NCBI RefSeq assembly: GCF_000014065.1
Contig: NC_008044.1
Coordinates: forward strand, 3,123,501 to 3,187,500
Reading direction: 5' to 3'
From: Ruegeria sp. TM1040
GTDB taxonomy: Bacteria; Pseudomonadota; Alphaproteobacteria; Rhodobacterales; Rhodobacteraceae
DNA length: 64,000 nt
Part shown: one piece after another, positions 16,673 through 24,864 of the stretch
Position numbering within the stretch: the first letter of the stretch is position 1
How the letters are laid out: each line of letters starts with the position of its first letter
The notes under the pieces: generated by a model
Seen by the model: only the letters and a program-made list of their open reading frames with translations
What the model was told of the DNA's origin: nothing
Databases searched by the model: none
Position numbers and translations under genes: made by a program

Positions 16673-17041
16673 TTAGGCGCGCTTCTCTAGTTTGAGGCTG
16701 CCCGTGGTGGCAAAGCTGGTCCGCTGACCCGAACGATTGTAGACATCCAGACCCTTTCGAACCTTGCGGAGCTCAGCCATACGGTTTGCCACGGCTTTAA
16801 TGCCCTGCATGGCGCTCCCCAGGAGGGCCTGGTTGCGCGACACCTTCGATTGCACCGAGTCCAGCGCCCCATGGTCGATATCGGTCATGCTGTTGAGCTG
16901 GTCGAAGAGGTCTTCTTTTCTCGCCAGAATACCTTCAAGTTTATCGAGTTCCCCATTCGTCAATGCACCGCGTTCCTCTTCGAGGAGTACGTCAAGAGCA
17001 TCGATAATGGCTTGCGGGGTCTGATCAGTAAGTGCGCTCAT
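16673..17041 (-). CDS. FlgN-like flagellar export chaperone
   Basis: This 122-residue helical protein has the FlgN-type N-terminal helix (A-L-D-V-L-L-E-E-E-R-G-A-L-T-N-G-E-L-D-K followed by L-E-G-I-L-A-R-K-E). FlgN is the chaperone for the hook-filament junction proteins FlgK and FlgL. Its start overlaps the stop of the upstream rod-binding gene (ATGA). The C-terminus ends in basic residues and contains the sequence V-Y-N-R-S-G-Q-R common in FlgN-like proteins. flgK and flgL are not in the window. The assignment rests on the helix pattern and context. Confidence 0.7.
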   Translation of the reverse strand: MSALTDQTPQAIIDALDVLLEEERGALTNGELDKLEGILARKEDLFDQLNSMTDIDHGALDSVQSKVSRNQALLGSAMQGIKAVANRMAELRKVRKGLDVYNRSGQRTSFATTGSLKLEKRA

Positions 17042-17328
17042 TCTTGAGAGTCCTTCAGTGAGTTGTAGATTGATTCTGCGAGTCCGATGCCGCCGGCCTC
17101 TGCCATGGCGCGGGCTTGCTCATTGACCAATAGACCTGCGAACTGGTCTTCGCCGGATCCACCGCCAAAGGCTTCGGGCGCTTTGCCAAGCCCGGCCGCT
17201 TTGAGCATTTCGGAGAGAAAGGAGGCTTCGAGGTCGATCGCAGCCTGTCGCAAGGCTTGATCCTTGGGGTTGGAGGCCTGCGCAATGGGGGCCGCCGCAG
17301 AGGGCGTCGAAACATGTGTTACGGGCAT
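17038..17328 (-). CDS. Rod-binding protein, FlgJ N-terminal domain type
   Basis: This 96-residue protein corresponds to the N-terminal rod-capping half of FlgJ and has no muramidase domain. The hallmark is A-A-I-D-L-E-A-S-F-L-S-E-M-L-K-A-A-G, followed by the glycine-rich loop (F-G-G-G-S-G-E-D-Q-F) and the terminal helix with L-V-N-E-Q-A-R-A-M-A. It guides rod assembly in the periplasm. Alphaproteobacteria commonly have this short form with a separate peptidoglycan hydrolase. It is the first gene of the minus-strand unit, divergent from fliK. Confidence 0.85.
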   Translation of the reverse strand: MPVTHVSTPSAAAPIAQASNPKDQALRQAAIDLEASFLSEMLKAAGLGKAPEAFGGGSGEDQFAGLLVNEQARAMAEAGGIGLAESIYNSLKDSQE

Positions 17329-17389
17329 TTTGCCTCAGTCCTGATAGTGTGTCGAATTCTTCGATAATTCTCACTTTGACGAAAACCGG

Positions 17390-17405
17390 TTAAAAATGCC
17401 GTAAC
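17390..17405. promoter_or_regulatory. Candidate CtrA box between flgJ-like gene and fliK
   Basis: TTAA-AAATGCC-GTAAC reads as TTAC-N7-TTAACC on the opposite strand, close to the CtrA consensus TTAA-N7-TTAAC (one mismatch in one arm). It lies in the 125-base divergent region between the rod-binding gene (minus) and fliK (plus), where a CtrA-controlled flagellar promoter would be expected. Confidence 0.5.
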
Positions 17406-17453
17406 TGATTTCATTTATTCAGGGTTCACACGAGATAGAACATCCGGTGGATC

Positions 17454-19040
17454 ATGATTGATAAAATCCTTACGACACAGTCTGTTGGCAGTACGTCAAC
17501 TGAGTCGTCCAAGCGAACGGAGCCCGCGCGCCGAGGCGGTGATTCATTCGAGTCCGTTCTTGCCCGCGAGGCAAAAACAAAAGACAAAACCAAGACCTCT
17601 CCGGATGTCGAGACACCTTCTGGCGCAGAGCATGACGACAAGGCTTTTGACGCTAAGAATAACGCGAAGGCCACCGCAGCTGACCAGCATGCGAAGGGTG
17701 AGGAATCGCATCCAGAGCAGGACGCGGGTGAAACGTCCCTGGTTGCTCCGGACGAAAACCCTGAGAGCGAATGGGCAAGTGTCATCGACACCGCAACACA
17801 GCCCGACGTCGAGGAAGCCCTGGACGAGGCGCTCCCCGAGCTTGATACATCCGCAGAGGATTTTGCGCAGGCGGATGTGGCAGAGGGTCAGGCAGTTGCT
17901 GCTGCAGGCGCCACACAGGTGTCATCTGATCAATCTGCAAAGGGCTCCGGCGATCAGGTGATGCGCGCGGGCGCTCCTGTGACGCATGGCTCTGCCACTG
18001 ACAAAGCGGTGGAGGTGGCCATAAAAGGTGCTGCCTCGGCTGAGGCAGATGCCGAAATGAATTCAATGGAGGCGGCGCGTACGGGGCTCTTGTCAGATAA
18101 AGACGAACGTCTCGGCACATCAGTTCTCTTGGAAACACATCGAGATGGGCGACGCCAACAGCTTGTGCCCGGAACAGTCGGCGCGATTGCTGCCGAAAAA
18201 GGTGCGCAGCCGCCTGCGCAGGCACAGGCTCAGACCGCTCTGGAGGCGCTGAAAACAGGGGCGCCCACATCTCCTCCGGGACAGGAGAAAGCCACTGAAG
18301 CGCGCATCCGTGATATACCATTGACCGCAGCTCAGGCACAGGTCGCGGCTTCCACAGCGACTGCGCGCGCGCCAATGAACAGTGGTGATACCCGCCTTTT
18401 GCACCCTGCGGCCTCGGGGAGTGCGCAGGCCTTGGCCTCCGCGCGCTTCCAGATGAGTGATACGGTCCTCAAGTCAAGCTCCGCCGTGGTGACCAGCCTG
18501 ATGGGAGCAAATGATGCAGGACGCGTAGGAGATGACGTTCTGACGCAACGCGGTGCGGAGAGCTTTGCGTTGCCACAACTTTTGGCGGAGGCCTCCGTCA
18601 GATCTGGAGCATCCAGCTTTCGCGCCGAAACGCCCCGGCATGTAGCGCAACAACTTGCAGAGGCCGTCGCGACGGGCGGCAAACGCAATGTGGATGTCAC
18701 ACTGAACCCGCGTGAGCTGGGCCATGTGAACATGCGGGTGATGACAACAGAAATGGGCGTCACGATCACCATCAACGCCGAACGTCCTGAGACCGAGGAC
18801 CTGATGCGTCGTCACATCCAGGATCTTGCCCGCGAATTCAAGGAAATGGGCTTCACCGATATCTCTTTCCAATTTGGCTCTGACACCGACGCCGGTCAGT
18901 CAGGGGAGGGAGAGAGCAGTCTTGGGGGCAACGGATCCGAGCAGCAAGGCGAGGGCGATGCCCTTGAAGCCGCTCAGTCCGGTCTTCCGATATCACAACA
19001 CTTGAACATCTCGGCCGATGGCCTGGACATGAGGATTTAA
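17454..19040 (+). CDS. fliK: FliK, flagellar hook-length control protein
   Basis: FliK (528 aa) is the secreted ruler that triggers the FlhB specificity switch when the hook is complete. The first ~400 residues are low complexity, rich in A, E, D, Q and T, as expected for an unfolded ruler. The C-terminal Flg_hook domain (about 400-490) carries V-D-V-T-L-N-P-R-E-L-G-H-V-N-M-R-V and a block ending M-G-F-T-D-I-S-F. It is followed 4 bases later by flgD, a common pairing. A candidate CtrA box lies about 50 bases upstream. Confidence 0.93.
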   Translation: MIDKILTTQSVGSTSTESSKRTEPARRGGDSFESVLAREAKTKDKTKTSPDVETPSGAEHDDKAFDAKNNAKATAADQHAKGEESHPEQDAGETSLVAPDENPESEWASVIDTATQPDVEEALDEALPELDTSAEDFAQADVAEGQAVAAAGATQVSSDQSAKGSGDQVMRAGAPVTHGSATDKAVEVAIKGAASAEADAEMNSMEAARTGLLSDKDERLGTSVLLETHRDGRRQQLVPGTVGAIAAEKGAQPPAQAQAQTALEALKTGAPTSPPGQEKATEARIRDIPLTAAQAQVAASTATARAPMNSGDTRLLHPAASGSAQALASARFQMSDTVLKSSSAVVTSLMGANDAGRVGDDVLTQRGAESFALPQLLAEASVRSGASSFRAETPRHVAQQLAEAVATGGKRNVDVTLNPRELGHVNMRVMTTEMGVTITINAERPETEDLMRRHIQDLAREFKEMGFTDISFQFGSDTDAGQSGEGESSLGGNGSEQQGEGDALEAAQSGLPISQHLNISADGLDMRI

Positions 19041-19044
19041 GAGC

Positions 19045-19740
19045 ATGACCACAGCAGTAACGGGTGTTGGCACCCAGCAAACAACGACAGCTGGTGGGAC
19101 GGCTGGGACGCAGTCGGCGACAAGCGCGCTCACCTCGGATTTTGAAACTTTCCTGAGGCTGATGACCACGCAGGCAAAATACCAGGACCCGCTCGAGCCG
19201 ATGGATTCGTCAGATTATACCGCGCAGCTAGCGCAGTTCTCCTCTGTCGAGCAGCAGGTTCTGACCAATGAAACCCTGACAAGCATGCTCACCGCGCTTT
19301 CTCTTTCCAACATGTCTCAGCTGACCGGCTGGGTTGGAAGAGAGGTGCGGGCGCAAGCAGCCGGCTATTTTGATGGTAGCTCTTCGGTTTCGATTGCACC
19401 GAATCCTGCTGCTGTCGCGGATAAGGTCGAGATGATCATCTATGACGACCAGGAAGCAGAAGTCGGCCGCGTGGATCTGCCGGTCTCTGCCGAGCCTTAT
19501 CAGTGGAATGGCGAAGACGGTGATGGCAACACCTTGCCTGAGGGCTCCTACAGCTTTGTGATCGAAAGCTCCTCCAATGGTGAGGTGATCCTTTCCGAAT
19601 TGGCCGAGGTGTACGGACGCGTGGAAGAGACCCAGAATGTCGACGGTGAAGTGGCCTTGATCCTTGAGAGCGGAAGCGCAATCCTCGCGACCTCGGTGAC
19701 GGCGCTGCGTGATCCAACCAGTTCCTCTGGCAATTCCTGA
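19045..19740 (+). CDS. flgD: FlgD, hook cap / hook assembly protein
   Basis: FlgD (231 aa) is the scaffold at the tip of the growing hook. The N-terminal signature (F-E-T-F-L-R-L-M-T-T-Q-A-K-Y-Q-D-P-L-E-P, then F-S-S-V-E-Q-Q) is diagnostic. The C-terminal region (about 105-200) matches the FlgD Tudor/Ig-like domain with W-N-G-E-D-G-D-G-N. It follows fliK by 4 bases and is the last recognisable flagellar gene; flgE is not present here. Confidence 0.96.
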   Translation: MTTAVTGVGTQQTTTAGGTAGTQSATSALTSDFETFLRLMTTQAKYQDPLEPMDSSDYTAQLAQFSSVEQQVLTNETLTSMLTALSLSNMSQLTGWVGREVRAQAAGYFDGSSSVSIAPNPAAVADKVEMIIYDDQEAEVGRVDLPVSAEPYQWNGEDGDGNTLPEGSYSFVIESSSNGEVILSELAEVYGRVEETQNVDGEVALILESGSAILATSVTALRDPTSSSGNS

Positions 19741-19789
19741 TTTGCGACGTTAACCGGGCCTTGTAATCGCCAAGGAAGCGGGGGATCCG

Positions 19790-20638
19790 GTGAGCGGAGC
19801 TATTTTGTCAGGACCTGAGCAAAAACCAGATCAGGATGATATTGAAACAGCCCTGTTTCGCCATCTGGCGCAGCAGGGCTGGTGTTTGTCTGCCCCCACG
19901 CCACTGGCGGGGGGGCGTAGCAATCACGTTTGGCGCGCGGGGGACAAGGTCGTAAAGCTCTATCGCAGCGATGCACATAACCCGCTTTTCGCAAATGACC
20001 CCGATCGGGAACGAGCGATGTTGCGGGCGCTGAGCGGCACGGGCATGGCGCCGCGTTTTTTGGCGCATGGTCTGTGGCAAGGTCAGGCGTGGCTGATGTA
20101 CACACATGTCTGTGGTGCGCGGTGGGAGAGCGATCCCAGCCATGTCGCGCGGATCTTGAGCATCGTACACGATCAGGCCAAACCCCGAGGGTTGCCATTT
20201 GGATGCAACGGGTCTGAGGCGCTTGCACAGCAGACCCGACAGATTGTGTCGGCTGCATCGCAGGGCACTACGCTTTTGGACCGGGCGCCCCAAGGCGTCG
20301 TGCCGCCGACCTCACAGCTTTGTCTCATTCATGGCGACCCGGTGCCGGGGAATATCGTGGCGCACAATGGGACCCTGGCGTTGATTGACTGGCAATGCCC
20401 CCAACTGGGAGATCCGGCAGAGGATCTGGCCTTGTTTTTGTCGCCTGCAATGCAGCTCGCGTATCGCGGGCGAGTCCTCTCTCGGCAAGAGGAGGCGGAA
20501 TTCGTCACCGCCTATCCGCATCCGCGGGTTGTTGCGCGGTATTACGCGCTAAAGCCATGGTTCCATTGGCGGATGGCGGCCTACTGCGCGTGGCGTGGTG
20601 AGACGGACGCGCGGGATCTGGAGCTCGCGGAAATCTAG
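19790..20638 (+). CDS. Phosphotransferase of the APH / choline kinase family
   Basis: This 282-residue protein kinase-like phosphotransferase starts at a GTG. The ATP-binding lysine (V-V-K-L-Y-R, Lys56), the Brenner-type catalytic motif H-G-D-P-V-P-G-N (181-188) and the D-W motif (Asp200-Trp201) are all present. The substrate cannot be told from the sequence: family members phosphorylate choline, thiamine, homoserine or aminoglycosides. Its 3' end overlaps the convergent PuuB-like gene by 4 bases. The neighbouring polyamine genes make an amine-containing small molecule plausible, but this is only context. Confidence 0.75.
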   Translation: MSGAILSGPEQKPDQDDIETALFRHLAQQGWCLSAPTPLAGGRSNHVWRAGDKVVKLYRSDAHNPLFANDPDRERAMLRALSGTGMAPRFLAHGLWQGQAWLMYTHVCGARWESDPSHVARILSIVHDQAKPRGLPFGCNGSEALAQQTRQIVSAASQGTTLLDRAPQGVVPPTSQLCLIHGDPVPGNIVAHNGTLALIDWQCPQLGDPAEDLALFLSPAMQLAYRGRVLSRQEEAEFVTAYPHPRVVARYYALKPWFHWRMAAYCAWRGETDARDLELAEI

Positions 20639-21942
20639 TCCAAAAGACTCAACAGTCCGTAGGCCGGTGGCATCAGCAAGCGTCTCGCGCGCCCCAGTGG
20701 AAAGCGTGGCATGCGCTGCATCACCTTTGAATAGGGCATCTCGGGTGTTCGCCCTTCTACAAGTTGCGCCAACAAAGCGCCCGAATAGCTGCCCATGGCA
20801 ACGCCATTGCCATGATAGCAAAGCCCGGCAAATAGGCCTTTGTGTTCTGGGACAGGGCCGACAAAAGGTACAAGATTTCTGGAAAGGCACACCATGCCGG
20901 ACCAGCTATGAGTCGTCTCGATATGTGACCAGGCAGGAAACAGCCGTTCGAAATGGCGACGCAGCAGTGATCGGATTTTGGCCTCGGACCGCGGAGAGGA
21001 CATCAACCCACCGCGCATTCCAAAGAGAAAGCGTCCGTCAGGCATCAGCCTGAAATAATGGAGCATATGGCGCGTATCATATGCCATCTGCGCTGTGTTC
21101 CAGCCCTGAGTAGCCTGCTCTTCTGCCGTAATGGGGCGGGTCACCATGACAGTGGATTGCGTAGGCATGTAGCGGCCCGCTAGCCATTCGGGCAGATTCT
21201 CACTTGAATAGCCATTTGTGGCGATGATCATCTGCGGGGCGCTCAGACGGCCACCGGGGCATACGGCATGCCAATGCGAGCCGTGTTGTGTCACCTCGAG
21301 CGCGGGACTGTTTTGAAAAAGTAGGGCCCCAGCGGCCTGCGCGGCCCGCGCCAGACCAAAGAGATACTTGCGAGGATTGAGAGCAAAGCCGACCGGCGTG
21401 GTCAAAGCGCCATGGAAATTTCCACCAAACCCTCGCTCTGCCAAGTCCGGGGCATCTATGAAGGTCGCCCCTGACGTCTTGGCCTCCATCATCAGCGCTT
21501 TGCGCGCTTTGGCGGAATGCGCCATCACGGTTTCACCGTCGGAGTGGGTGTCGGCACTGATCCCATGGCGGGCGATCAACTGTTCAACCAAGTGGACCGC
21601 GGCTTCTTCGCTCGCCTGATAGAGCTGCGTTTCCCGGCTGCCGTGCAGGCGTGCCATCGCGCGCGGCCCGAGTTTCGCACCACCGAGACAGCAAAATCCG
21701 CCATTGCGCCCGGAAGCGCCCCAGCCGGGCGTTTCGGCTTCGAGTACGGCAACGCGCAGCCCCGCCTCGGCGAGATGCAGTGCAGCCGAAAGCCCGGTGA
21801 AGCCGCCGCCAATGATCGCCACATCGACGCTCTGTGCGCCTTGAAATTCTGGCCAGATGGGGGGGGGGCAGGTCTCATCCCACCAGCAGTTGCTGCGAGG
21901 ACCTGCCCCATAGGCGTAGTCGCCGAAGATACGACGCATCAT
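20635..21942 (-). CDS. FAD-dependent oxidoreductase, PuuB-like (gamma-glutamylputrescine oxidase type)
   Basis: This 435-residue D-amino-acid-oxidase-fold enzyme has the dinucleotide-binding motif G-G-G-F-T-G at 45-50 (V-A-I-I-G-G-G-F-T-G-L-S-A-A) and the glycine-rich S-G-R-N-G-G-F loop typical of this group. PuuB-type enzymes oxidise gamma-glutamylputrescine to the aldehyde, ammonia and peroxide. It overlaps potI by 4 bases, so it is the last gene of the potFGHI operon, which supports a polyamine substrate. No gamma-glutamylputrescine synthetase (puuA) is in the window, so the true substrate could be another amine. Confidence 0.8.
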   Translation of the reverse strand: MMRRIFGDYAYGAGPRSNCWWDETCPPPIWPEFQGAQSVDVAIIGGGFTGLSAALHLAEAGLRVAVLEAETPGWGASGRNGGFCCLGGAKLGPRAMARLHGSRETQLYQASEEAAVHLVEQLIARHGISADTHSDGETVMAHSAKARKALMMEAKTSGATFIDAPDLAERGFGGNFHGALTTPVGFALNPRKYLFGLARAAQAAGALLFQNSPALEVTQHGSHWHAVCPGGRLSAPQMIIATNGYSSENLPEWLAGRYMPTQSTVMVTRPITAEEQATQGWNTAQMAYDTRHMLHYFRLMPDGRFLFGMRGGLMSSPRSEAKIRSLLRRHFERLFPAWSHIETTHSWSGMVCLSRNLVPFVGPVPEHKGLFAGLCYHGNGVAMGSYSGALLAQLVEGRTPEMPYSKVMQRMPRFPLGRARRLLMPPAYGLLSLLD

Positions 21943-22757
21943 GTCGTGCGCACGGCTTCTTGTTCTTCACGACGCTGTTTGACCAATGCGCGTTTGCTGA
22001 CAAGGGACGCGCTGATCACACCAACCGTCACAATCGCGATCATGATCGTAGAGAGCGCGTTGATCTCCGGGCTGACACCAAGGCGCACAGCCGAGAAAAT
22101 CTTGATCGGCAGGGTCGTGGCTGCAGGGCCCGTGGTGAAGGAGGCAATCACCAGATCATCGAGCGACAGCGTGAAGGCAAGGAGCCAGCCCGAGACCACC
22201 GCCGGTGCGATGATCGGCAGCGTCACCAATCGAAAGGCTTGAGCCTGCGAGCAGCCCAGATCTAGCGCCGCCTCCTCGAGCGAACGGTCAAATGTTGCGA
22301 GGCGTGAAGACACGACGACAGACACGTAGCACATCGAGAAGGTGGTATGTGCCAGTACAATGGTGAGCACCCCGCGATCGAGCCCGATGCCGATGAACAA
22401 CAACAGGAGCGACAGGCCGGTGATGACTTCGGGCATTACCAAGGGCGCGTAGATCATGCCCGAGAACAGGGTCCGCCCCATGAAGCGCCCGCCGCGGATC
22501 ATGACATAGGCCGCCATGGTCCCCAGAACGGTTGCGATCGTGGAGGAGAAAACCGCAACCTTGACGGTCACCCATGCTGCTTGAAGCATAGCTTCGTTTT
22601 GCATCAGTTCGCCGTACCACTTGGTCGAGAACCCCGCCCAGACGGTGACCAGCTTGCTTTCGTTGAAGGAAAACAGAATCAGGATCAACATCGGGATATA
22701 GAGAAAGGCGAATCCCAGCGTCAGCGAGACCACATTGAAGGCGCTTAGGCGTTTCAT
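21939..22757 (-). CDS. potI: Putrescine ABC transporter permease, PotI type
   Basis: This 272-residue inner-membrane permease has six predicted membrane segments. The EAA loop is visible (L-E-E-A-A-L-D-L-G-C-S-Q-A-Q-A-F), which contacts the ATPase. It pairs with PotH and overlaps that gene by 4 bases (ATGA). Order and sequence fit PotI of PotFGHI-type systems. Substrate specificity is set mainly by the binding protein. Confidence 0.9.
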   Translation of the reverse strand: MKRLSAFNVVSLTLGFAFLYIPMLILILFSFNESKLVTVWAGFSTKWYGELMQNEAMLQAAWVTVKVAVFSSTIATVLGTMAAYVMIRGGRFMGRTLFSGMIYAPLVMPEVITGLSLLLLFIGIGLDRGVLTIVLAHTTFSMCYVSVVVSSRLATFDRSLEEAALDLGCSQAQAFRLVTLPIIAPAVVSGWLLAFTLSLDDLVIASFTTGPAATTLPIKIFSAVRLGVSPEINALSTIMIAIVTVGVISASLVSKRALVKQRREEQEAVRTT

Positions 22758-23635
22758 GTGTCACCCTCCTGCTCTTTTTGCTGGTTGCGCTGGAACAGCA
22801 CGATCGGCACCACGAGAATCAGCAACAAGATAACCGCCACTGCGCTCGCCACCGGCCAATCCCGGTTGGAGAAGAACTCCTCCCAGAGCACTTTACCGAT
22901 CATCAGCGTGTCAGATCCGCCCAGCAGGGACGGGATCACGAACTCGCCCATCGCCGGGATAAAGACGAGGAAGCAGCCTGCGATGATGCCGCCTTTGGAT
23001 AGGGGAATCGTCACGAGCCAAAAGGCCGAGAGGCGCGAACAACCCAGATCTTCTGCAGCTTCGATTAGGCTGTCGTCCATTCTCTCGAGCGCGGCGTAAA
23101 TCGGGAGAATCATGAATGGCAGGTAGGTGTAGACGATGCCGATGTAGACGGCGGTTGTGGTATTCAGGATCTGGAGTGGCTCTGACACAAGTCCGGTCCA
23201 CATCAGGAACTGGTTGAGAAATCCCTCGTTCGACAGAATGCCCTTCCAAGCGTAGACGCGGATCAGGAAAGAGGTCCAGAACGGCAAGATCACCAGCATC
23301 ATCAACGTCGGGCGCCATTCCTCGGGCGCGCGGGCCATGCCATAGGCAATTGGGTAGCCGACGATCAGGGTCAAGAGCGTTGAGGTGAGTGCAATCTGAA
23401 GGCTGCTCAGGTAGGCTTTCCAGTAGAGATCGTCTTCGAGAAGCCAGGTGAAATTCTCAAAATCGAGCTCAGCAAGGAATGCGCGGATCCCCTCTGCCCA
23501 GTCAAACTGCGGAAAATAGGGCGGGCGAGCGATGGCTGCATCCGACAGCGAGATTTTGAGGACGATCAGGAACGGCACCAAAAACAGGGCCAAAAGCCAT
23601 GCATAGGGGACGGCGATCAGGAAAAAACGGCGCAT
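22754..23635 (-). CDS. potH: Putrescine ABC transporter permease, PotH type
   Basis: This 293-residue permease starts at an ATG sharing one base with the potG stop (TAATG); the longer open frame extends into potG and is rejected. Six membrane segments are predicted, with an EAA loop (I-E-A-A-E-D-L-G-C-S-R-L-S-A-F). It forms the channel with PotI. Length is normal for PotH, unlike the enlarged permease of the second transporter at 30973-32598. Confidence 0.9.
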   Translation of the reverse strand: MRRFFLIAVPYAWLLALFLVPFLIVLKISLSDAAIARPPYFPQFDWAEGIRAFLAELDFENFTWLLEDDLYWKAYLSSLQIALTSTLLTLIVGYPIAYGMARAPEEWRPTLMMLVILPFWTSFLIRVYAWKGILSNEGFLNQFLMWTGLVSEPLQILNTTTAVYIGIVYTYLPFMILPIYAALERMDDSLIEAAEDLGCSRLSAFWLVTIPLSKGGIIAGCFLVFIPAMGEFVIPSLLGGSDTLMIGKVLWEEFFSNRDWPVASAVAVILLLILVVPIVLFQRNQQKEQEGDT

Positions 23636-24831
23636 TATTCCCCCAACAAGACACCGCCGGTGGCTGTCCAGGACAGCCAGACGGTGTCTTCCCATGTGTA
23701 GGCGCGACGGGAAATCCGGCGCGTATTGGCCGTTTGAGCCTTGATGACATCCCCGGTGGGTAGCTCGACGTGATATGTCGAAAGGTTGCCGAGATATGCA
23801 ATGTCGAGGACCTTGCCCTGAACAACATTGTCGGCGGCCTCAGGCTTTTCTGAACTGATGGTCACTTTCTCGGGGCGGATGGCCAGATGTGCTTTCTGGC
23901 CGTCAGAGATCTTGTTGGGCGATTTTACAGTGAGCGGGGCTGCGCCCTCACGCCAATGCAGAGCGTAGCTATCTTCGCCCGTGGCAGTTGCCTTGCCCTC
24001 AATAAGGTTCACGTCGCCAATAAAATCAGCAACATAGACTGAATTCGGGGCTTCGTAGATGTCGGCGGGGGTTGCGACCTGCATCACCTTGCCATTGTCC
24101 ATCACGGCCACACGGCTTGCGACGGTCATCGCTTCTTCCTGGTCGTGGGTCACGATGACAAATGTGGTGCCGGTCTTTTCCTGGATGTCCATCAACTCGA
24201 ACTGCGTTTCTTCGCGCAGTTTCTTGTCGAGCGCCCCGAGGGGCTCATCCAGAAGCAGCAGTTTGGGTGCCTTTGCCAGACTGCGGGCCAGAGCAACCCG
24301 CTGCCGCTGACCTCCCGAGATCTGATGAGGCTTGCGACGTGCAAATTTTTCGAGTCGCGTCAGGCGCAGCATCTCGTCGACGCGTGCGTTGATCTCATTG
24401 CGGGGCAGGCCTTCGCGCTTGAGTCCAAAGGCGATATTCTCCCAAACGCTGAGATGCGGAAACAGCGCATAGGACTGAAACATCATGTTGACCGCGCGCT
24501 GGTTGGGGGGGACGGGGGCGATATCCTGCCCGGCCAGAAAGATCTTTCCCTCTGTCGGTGTTTCAAACCCGGCCAACATTCGCATCATCGTGGTCTTGCC
24601 ACAGCCAGACGGCCCCAGAAGCGCAAAGAACTCACGCTCGTAGATGTCGATTGTCAGGTCGTCGATTGCGGTGAAATCGCCAAAGCGTTTGGTGACATTC
24701 TGGAACTGAATCAGTGGCTTAGCCTGTGGGTCGGTCCAGGGTTCGAATACCGGTATTGCCAAGTTTTCCCCCATGCGGGCGGTTGGTACCGGCCCGTCAT
24801 CTTGTGTAGGTGAGGTGGGCGGGGCGTGCAT
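23635..24831 (-). CDS. potG: Putrescine ABC transporter ATPase, PotG type (start uncertain)
   Basis: This ATP-binding subunit is up to 398 aa. Walker A (GPSGCGKT, 73-80), signature I-S-G-G-Q-R-Q-R-V-A-L, Walker B with L-L-L-L-D-E-P-L-G-A-L-D and the switch histidine in V-T-H-D-Q are intact, followed by a C-terminal TOBE domain. The family core starts at K-P-L-I-Q-F-Q-N-V-T-K. The ATG at 24831 lies in the loop of a strong hairpin; an internal ATG at 24774 is the alternative but has no clear ribosome site. Either start leaves all catalytic parts. Confidence 0.9.
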   Translation of the reverse strand: MHAPPTSPTQDDGPVPTARMGENLAIPVFEPWTDPQAKPLIQFQNVTKRFGDFTAIDDLTIDIYEREFFALLGPSGCGKTTMMRMLAGFETPTEGKIFLAGQDIAPVPPNQRAVNMMFQSYALFPHLSVWENIAFGLKREGLPRNEINARVDEMLRLTRLEKFARRKPHQISGGQRQRVALARSLAKAPKLLLLDEPLGALDKKLREETQFELMDIQEKTGTTFVIVTHDQEEAMTVASRVAVMDNGKVMQVATPADIYEAPNSVYVADFIGDVNLIEGKATATGEDSYALHWREGAAPLTVKSPNKISDGQKAHLAIRPEKVTISSEKPEAADNVVQGKVLDIAYLGNLSTYHVELPTGDVIKAQTANTRRISRRAYTWEDTVWLSWTATGGVLLGE

Positions 24832-24843
24832 TCACGCCCCGCC
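24818..24843 (-). promoter_or_regulatory. Hairpin between potF and potG
   Basis: A perfect 11-bp stem (GGCGGGGCGTG / CACGCCCCGCC) closes a 4-base loop that contains the upstream candidate ATG of potG. On the minus strand no T-tract follows, so it is more likely an intercistronic processing or attenuation hairpin than a full terminator. Such structures often keep binding-protein mRNA in excess over the membrane subunits. Confidence 0.7.
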
Positions 24844-24864
24844 TGTTTTAACTGCGGGATCGAC

